Shown here in pieces: positions 58,716-62,522 of a stretch of DNA of 62,522 nt. Positions within the stretch are counted from its first letter, which is position 1. Every line of letters begins with the position of its first letter. The translations under genes were made by a program, and so were the position numbers. The notes under the pieces are model-generated. The model was not told the DNA's origin. It saw only the letters and a program-made list of their open reading frames with translations, and did no database searches. The stretch comes from an uncultured Pseudogracilibacillus sp. (lineage in GTDB: Bacteria; Bacillota; Bacilli; Bacillales; Amphibacillaceae), in assembly GCA_937974845.1 (NCBI GenBank), contig CALJVC010000021.1, positions 1-62,522 on the forward strand, read 5' to 3'.

Positions 58716-59537
58716 CTAATCCGTCACTTTTGCTGCGGCTAAAAATAGGGCGATAAACAAACCTAAGAATAGAATAAATAAACTTAGGATAAACTCTCCT
58801 AAACTGTTTGCATAGCCTGCTTTACGACCGATTAAAATCACCGAGCCAATGACAAGTCCAATAATAAAGGTGTAGGTTTCGACCCAGTAATTCGTTAGGA
58901 AATAATGGATGATTTTACTCATCGTTAAAATTCCAATTGCAATTCCAGCAGCAACGACGAGAATGACAGGGATTTCCACAATCGTTAAGGCATAAATGAT
59001 CGTATGATACATGCCGATTACTAAAAGTACGAAGGAACCACTAATCCCTGGTAAAATCATCGCAGCACTAGCTAAAATACCCGATAAAAAAAGCAGTACA
59101 TACATTCCAAAACTACGTTCGGTAATTGCTGCCCCTCCGGTCGGATCTAGGGGGAGTAAATTTAATAGGATGATGCCGAGCAATAAAAATACGATATTCT
59201 TTTTATTTTCTATGTGTTTTTCAAAATTTGCTTCACGAAATAGATAAGGTAAAGAACCTAAAATTAAGCCCATAAAAAAGTAAAAGGTCGGGCGGTTATA
59301 ATTAGTTAAGAGCCAGTCCATGACGTGACTTAAACTAAAAATCGCCACTCCAGCACCGATGATGAGCGGAAGGAGAAACTGTAAATGTTTTTTCCAATCC
59401 TTCGAAAAGAGTCCGTTAATCGCTTCGATTAAACGATCGTAAATTCCGAGGAGGACGGCGATCGTTCCGCCACTTACTCCTGGTACGATATCACTGATTC
59501 CCATAAAAAATCCGCGGTACACATTTTTCCATTCCAT
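58716..59537 (-). CDS. popT: DUF368 polyprenyl-phosphate transporter (PopT-type)
   Basis: A 273-residue polytopic membrane protein with eight or so helices in two inverted halves, each with the diagnostic glycine/serine re-entrant motif: GISDIVPGVSGGTIAVLLGIY near residue 13, and AAMILPGISGSFVLLVIGMY near 160. DUF368 proteins have been reported to recycle undecaprenyl phosphate across the membrane for wall synthesis. GGAGG precedes the ATG. It heads a unit with the small membrane protein. Confidence 0.9.
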   Translation of the reverse strand: MEWKNVYRGFFMGISDIVPGVSGGTIAVLLGIYDRLIEAINGLFSKDWKKHLQFLLPLIIGAGVAIFSLSHVMDWLLTNYNRPTFYFFMGLILGSLPYLFREANFEKHIENKKNIVFLLLGIILLNLLPLDPTGGAAITERSFGMYVLLFLSGILASAAMILPGISGSFVLLVIGMYHTIIYALTIVEIPVILVVAAGIAIGILTMSKIIHYFLTNYWVETYTFIIGLVIGSVILIGRKAGYANSLGEFILSLFILFLGLFIALFLAAAKVTD

Positions 59538-59691
59538 ACCATTGCCTCCATTGTGTTCTTTTGTTCTATATCTTTGTACAACTTATACCTTCTTTTTAAG
59601 ATTATGCCTTCTATTATGCAGTATTTCATTTTTACTGGCTATTGATATCACTTTTGTTAAAATTTATTCAAGAAATCTTATGGTGACTTAA

Positions 59692-59720
59692 TTGACAGTA
59701 TGTCTTCCTTCATATATAGT
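59692..59720 (+). promoter_or_regulatory. Promoter of the yclNOP-like operon
   Basis: A perfect TTGACA, a 17-bp spacer and TATAGT. The predicted start lies just ahead of the Fur box. The rest of 59538-59839 shows no other gene. Confidence 0.7.
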
Positions 59721-59735
59721 ATAATTATACCAATT

Positions 59736-59754
59736 GAAAATGATTCTCATTATT
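59736..59754 (+). promoter_or_regulatory. Fur box
   Basis: GAAAATGATTCTCATTATT matches 15 of 19 positions of the classical GATAATGATAATCATTATC and contains two overlapping 7-1-7 dyads. It lies about 10-30 bp downstream of the predicted transcription start, so Fur binding would block elongation under iron-replete conditions. Confidence 0.82.
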
Positions 59755-59839
59755 ATTTTTTAGCAATGTACCGACCCTATTTTCTATTTTAATATAATGG
59801 GAATCTATTTTACAATATTACTTTACAGGAGAAGCAGCC

Positions 59840-60790
59840 TTGCGAAAAAGTTATTTAATATTAGCCGTCATTATTCTATCAATTATCTCCCTTTTTGTAG
59901 GAGTTAGTAGTATATCAGCAATCGACTTGCTAAAAGGCGATAAGGAACAGATGGAAATTTTGCTCCTTAGTCGTGTTCCGAGGCTTTTAGCCATCGTGCT
60001 TGCTGGAGCAGGGATGAGTATTGCCGGGTTAATAATGCAACAATTAAGCCGGAACAAATTTGTATCCCCTACCACAGCCGGTACTTTAGACGCTACACGA
60101 CTCGGTATTTTAGTGTCGATGCTTATTTTTACGAATGCGACGACCTTACAAAAAATGCTCGTTGCCTTCGTCTTTGCGTTTACCGGGACAATTTTATTTA
60201 TGCAAATTTTAGACCGTATTAAATTTAAAGATGCGATCTTTATCCCGCTCGTTGGATTGATGTTTGGTAATATTTTGTCTTCGATTACGACCTTTTTCGC
60301 CTATCGTACGAATATTATCCAAAACATGAGCGCCTGGTTACAAGGTGACTTCTCGATGATTATGAAAGGGCGCTACGAGCTATTGTATATTAGCATTCCT
60401 GTAATTATCTTAGCCTATATTTATGCTAACCGTTTTACAGTAGCAGGTATGGGAGAAGACTTTGCTAAGAACTTAGGAATTGCTTATAAGCAAATTGTTA
60501 ATATCGGTTTAATTTTAGTAGCAGTAATTACGGTCACGGTCGTTCTTACCGTCGGTATGATTCCGTTTCTCGGCTTAATTATTCCGAATATCGTATCGAT
60601 TTTTAAAGGAGACCATTTGCAAAAAACCTTGCCGTACACGGCCTTACTCGGTGCCGCCTTTTTACTCATTGCGGATATACTAGGCCGATTGATCATTTAT
60701 CCTTATGAAATTTCAATCAGTCTCATGGTAGGGGTTCTCGGAAGCGGTATTTTCTTACTTCTCTTGTTCAGGGGGCGTAGCTATGCGTAA
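59840..60790 (+). CDS. yclN: Siderophore ABC transporter permease, YclN-like
   Basis: A 316-residue FecCD-family permease with about nine helices. Family motifs are VPRLLAIVLAGAGMSIAGLIMQQLSRN (about residues 45-70), SAWLQGDFSMI, and GMIPFLGLIIPNIV near 245. It matches the petrobactin importer subunit YclN in layout. The start is TTG 59840 with AGGAG eight bases upstream. It overlaps the next permease gene by 8 bases and lies behind a Fur box. Confidence 0.88.
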   Translation: MRKSYLILAVIILSIISLFVGVSSISAIDLLKGDKEQMEILLLSRVPRLLAIVLAGAGMSIAGLIMQQLSRNKFVSPTTAGTLDATRLGILVSMLIFTNATTLQKMLVAFVFAFTGTILFMQILDRIKFKDAIFIPLVGLMFGNILSSITTFFAYRTNIIQNMSAWLQGDFSMIMKGRYELLYISIPVIILAYIYANRFTVAGMGEDFAKNLGIAYKQIVNIGLILVAVITVTVVLTVGMIPFLGLIIPNIVSIFKGDHLQKTLPYTALLGAAFLLIADILGRLIIYPYEISISLMVGVLGSGIFLLLLFRGRSYA

Positions 60791-61736
60791 AAACATTCTT
60801 AAAATGCTCCCGCTTATCGCGCTGTCGATTATCGCTATTTGTTTGTATCTCTTCCATGATTTAAAAGGAAGCTTTGACTACGCCTTGCCGCGAAGGGGAA
60901 TCAAGGTATTAGCGATGGTATTGACGGGAACGGCGATTGCTTATGCTACCGTTATTTTCCAAACGATTACCCATAACCGCATTTTAACACCGAGTATTAT
61001 GGGATTAGATTCCCTTTATCTTTTGTTACAAACTTTATTTATCTTTTTCCTAGGTTCGACCCATATTACGGTCGTCAATCAAAAGATAAACTTTTTATTA
61101 TCTGTCGTTGCAATGATACTCTTTGCCTTTTTATTATACCGTTTGCTCTTTAAGTCAAACGGCCGGTCGATTTATTTCTTATTATTAATTGGGATTATTT
61201 TAGGTACGTTCTTTTCTAGTATTAGCCTATTCTTTCAAGTGTTAATCGACCCGAACGAGTTCTTACGGGTCCAAGATCGAATGTTTGCGAGTTTTAACAA
61301 TATTAATAAGGATCTTGTATGGCTTGCCTTATTGATTGTTATCGCCATTATTCTCTACGGTTTCCGTTATATGAAGGAACTGGACGTCGTATCCCTCGGT
61401 CGGGATACCGCCATTAACTTAGGGGTAGAGTACGATCTTTTAGTACGGAAAATGTTGGTTCTTTCCGCTGTCTTGATTGCCGTATCTACCGCCTTAGTAG
61501 GACCGATTACTTTCTTCGGTTTAATCGTAGCGAATTTATCGTACCAATTTTTCTCAACCTATAAACATACAATCCTTATTACCGGTGCGACCCTCTTTAG
61601 TATTATTGCCTTAGTAGGTGGCCAGTGGATTGTTGAAAGGATTTTTACGTTTTCAACGACGCTTAGTGTTATTATCAATTTTATCGGAGGTATTTATTTT
61701 ATTTACCTCTTACTAAAGGAGAGTAAAGCGATATGA
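60783..61736 (+). CDS. yclO: Siderophore ABC transporter permease, YclO-like
   Basis: A 317-residue FecCD-family permease, the second half of the heterodimeric membrane channel. Motifs are RGIKVLAMVLTGTAIAYATVIFQTITHN, DVVSLGRDTAINLGVEY (coupling helix) and VGPITFFGLIVANL. It overlaps yclN by 8 bases and the ATPase gene by 4, so the three are tightly coupled. Confidence 0.88.
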   Translation: MRKNILKMLPLIALSIIAICLYLFHDLKGSFDYALPRRGIKVLAMVLTGTAIAYATVIFQTITHNRILTPSIMGLDSLYLLLQTLFIFFLGSTHITVVNQKINFLLSVVAMILFAFLLYRLLFKSNGRSIYFLLLIGIILGTFFSSISLFFQVLIDPNEFLRVQDRMFASFNNINKDLVWLALLIVIAIILYGFRYMKELDVVSLGRDTAINLGVEYDLLVRKMLVLSAVLIAVSTALVGPITFFGLIVANLSYQFFSTYKHTILITGATLFSIIALVGGQWIVERIFTFSTTLSVIINFIGGIYFIYLLLKESKAI

Positions 61737-62497
61737 TTAAAGTTCGTAATTTGACCAAGCGATTTGGTAAAAAGACGGTTATTAAAGATGTTAGTTTAAA
61801 GATTCATCCACGTAAAATTACTTCTTTTATCGGTCCGAACGGGGCAGGGAAGTCTACTTTACTGTCGATGGTCAGCCGTTTAATCGACGCGGATACTGGT
61901 GAAGTTTTCTTAGACCAAAAAAATATCGCTCATATGAAGTCGAACGATTTTGCAAAAAAAGTATCAATTTTGAAACAGTCGAATTTTATGAATGTACGTT
62001 TAACAATAGAAGAATTAGTCTCCTTTGGTCGTTTTCCTTATTCCCGGGGTCACTTAACGGAAGAGGATAAGGAGCATGTAGCCCAGGCTTTAGAATATAT
62101 GAATTTAACAGATATTAAAGATAGTTTCCTAGATGAACTATCGGGAGGACAAAGACAAAGGGCCTTCATTGCGATGGTCATTGCTCAAGATACGGATTAT
62201 ATTTTACTTGACGAACCATTAAATAACTTAGATATGAAGCATTCGGTACAAATTATGAAAACCCTCCGTCGTCTAGTAGACGATTTAGGAAAGACAGTTA
62301 TTATTGTATTACACGATATTAACTTTGCTTCCGTTTATTCCGATCGGATCGTAGCCTTAAAAGATGGTGAGATTATTCGCGATGGAAATACGGATGAAAT
62401 TATTAATACCGAAGCATTACAGGATATATACGATATGGATATCCCTATTAAACGAATGAACAATTGTAATATTTGTTTATACTTCCAATCGACTTAA
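61733..62497 (+). CDS. yclP: Siderophore ABC transporter ATPase, YclP-like
   Basis: A 254-residue ABC ATPase. Walker A is GPNGAGKSTLLSM (about residue 34), the signature is ELSGGQRQRAFIA and Walker B is DYILLDEPLNNLD, with VIIVLHDINFA as the switch. It completes the import motor with the two permeases. In B. subtilis yclQ, the binding lipoprotein, follows; here a terminator-like repeat begins 7 bp after the stop codon, so no yclQ is visible. Confidence 0.9.
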   Translation: MIKVRNLTKRFGKKTVIKDVSLKIHPRKITSFIGPNGAGKSTLLSMVSRLIDADTGEVFLDQKNIAHMKSNDFAKKVSILKQSNFMNVRLTIEELVSFGRFPYSRGHLTEEDKEHVAQALEYMNLTDIKDSFLDELSGGQRQRAFIAMVIAQDTDYILLDEPLNNLDMKHSVQIMKTLRRLVDDLGKTVIIVLHDINFASVYSDRIVALKDGEIIRDGNTDEIINTEALQDIYDMDIPIKRMNNCNICLYFQST

Positions 62498-62503
62498 ATC
62501 AAA

Positions 62504-62522
62504 AAGAGGCTGGGACAAAACT
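62504..62522. repeat. Partial interspersed repeat or terminator arm at right window edge
   Basis: AAGAGGCTGGGACAAAACT is the exact reverse complement of positions 36-54. It follows the last stop codon by 6 bp and looks like the left arm of a terminator hairpin cut by the window end. Confidence 0.6.

Noticed and set aside
1..62522. CRISPR array, prophage, insertion sequence, tRNA or rRNA
   Set aside because: No regularly spaced repeats, transposase, integrase, phage structural gene or tRNA/rRNA sequence was recognised.

Overview
The window is a contiguous piece of chromosome from an endospore-forming, low-to-moderate GC Bacillaceae bacterium. Spore coat genes (cotO, cotZ), a sporulation protein (yhaL), comK, sigB, a lysine riboswitch and strong AGGAGG-type ribosome binding sites all point there, and long runs of genes keep Bacillus subtilis order. 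I see no tRNA, rRNA, CRISPR array, prophage or insertion sequence. GTG and TTG starts are common. The exact genus cannot be fixed from the sequence alone.

Layout. (1) 1-8.9 kb, mostly minus strand: an M20 dipeptidase, a secreted coiled-coil protein, fumarase fumC, an MFS transporter, the azlCD branched-chain amino acid exporter, methionine aminopeptidase, gabD and a small yhzD-like gene. (2) 9-22.4 kb, the 'yha' block: ABC exporter yhaQP, the SbcCD-like pair yhaON with the exoribonuclease yhaM and yhaL, prsA, yhaH, hit, ecsAB and the amidohydrolase yhaA. A probable unannotated RNA gene lies between hit and ecsA. (3) 22.5-30.3 kb: dapA behind a lysine riboswitch and terminator, bdbC with a thioredoxin-fold partner, hmoB, pbpF, and yhfH-yhfI-lplJ. 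(4) 30.3-38.2 kb: comK and the recombination nuclease addBA. (5) 38.5-46.2 kb: a type II NADH dehydrogenase, two small membrane proteins, a truncated haemoglobin, a CYTH protein, NAD kinase with a pseudouridine synthase, mgtE, and coat genes cotO and cotZ behind sigma-K-type promoters. (6) 46.2-52.4 kb: a DUF421 protein, an MBL-fold hydrolase, a CstR-type repressor with a rhodanese, a DUF4870 protein, sigB and tex. (7) 52.4-57.5 kb: a two-component system facing a nosD-nosL-nosY-nosF copper/sulfur maturation cluster with no nosZ in the window. (8) 57.7-62.5 kb: a carboxylesterase, a DUF368 (PopT-type) lipid-phosphate carrier with a small membrane partner, and a Fur-regulated yclNOP-like siderophore ABC transporter.

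Genes that work together include AddA with AddB (double-strand break resection), YhaO with YhaN (nuclease/ATPase), EcsA with EcsB, AzlC with AzlD, BdbC with the CxxC thioredoxin-fold protein (disulfide formation), CstR with the rhodanese (persulfide sensing and handling), and NosD/L/Y/F (envelope metal-centre assembly).

The most interesting items are the nosZ-less nos module with its convergent two-component system, two CstR-like operators placed inside two promoters, a promoter-to-terminator RNA unit on the minus strand upstream of ecsA, an AddB whose Walker A motif is gone, a SigB gene without its anti-sigma partners, and a 19-bp inverted repeat at both window ends, which looks like an interspersed repeat bounding a contig.
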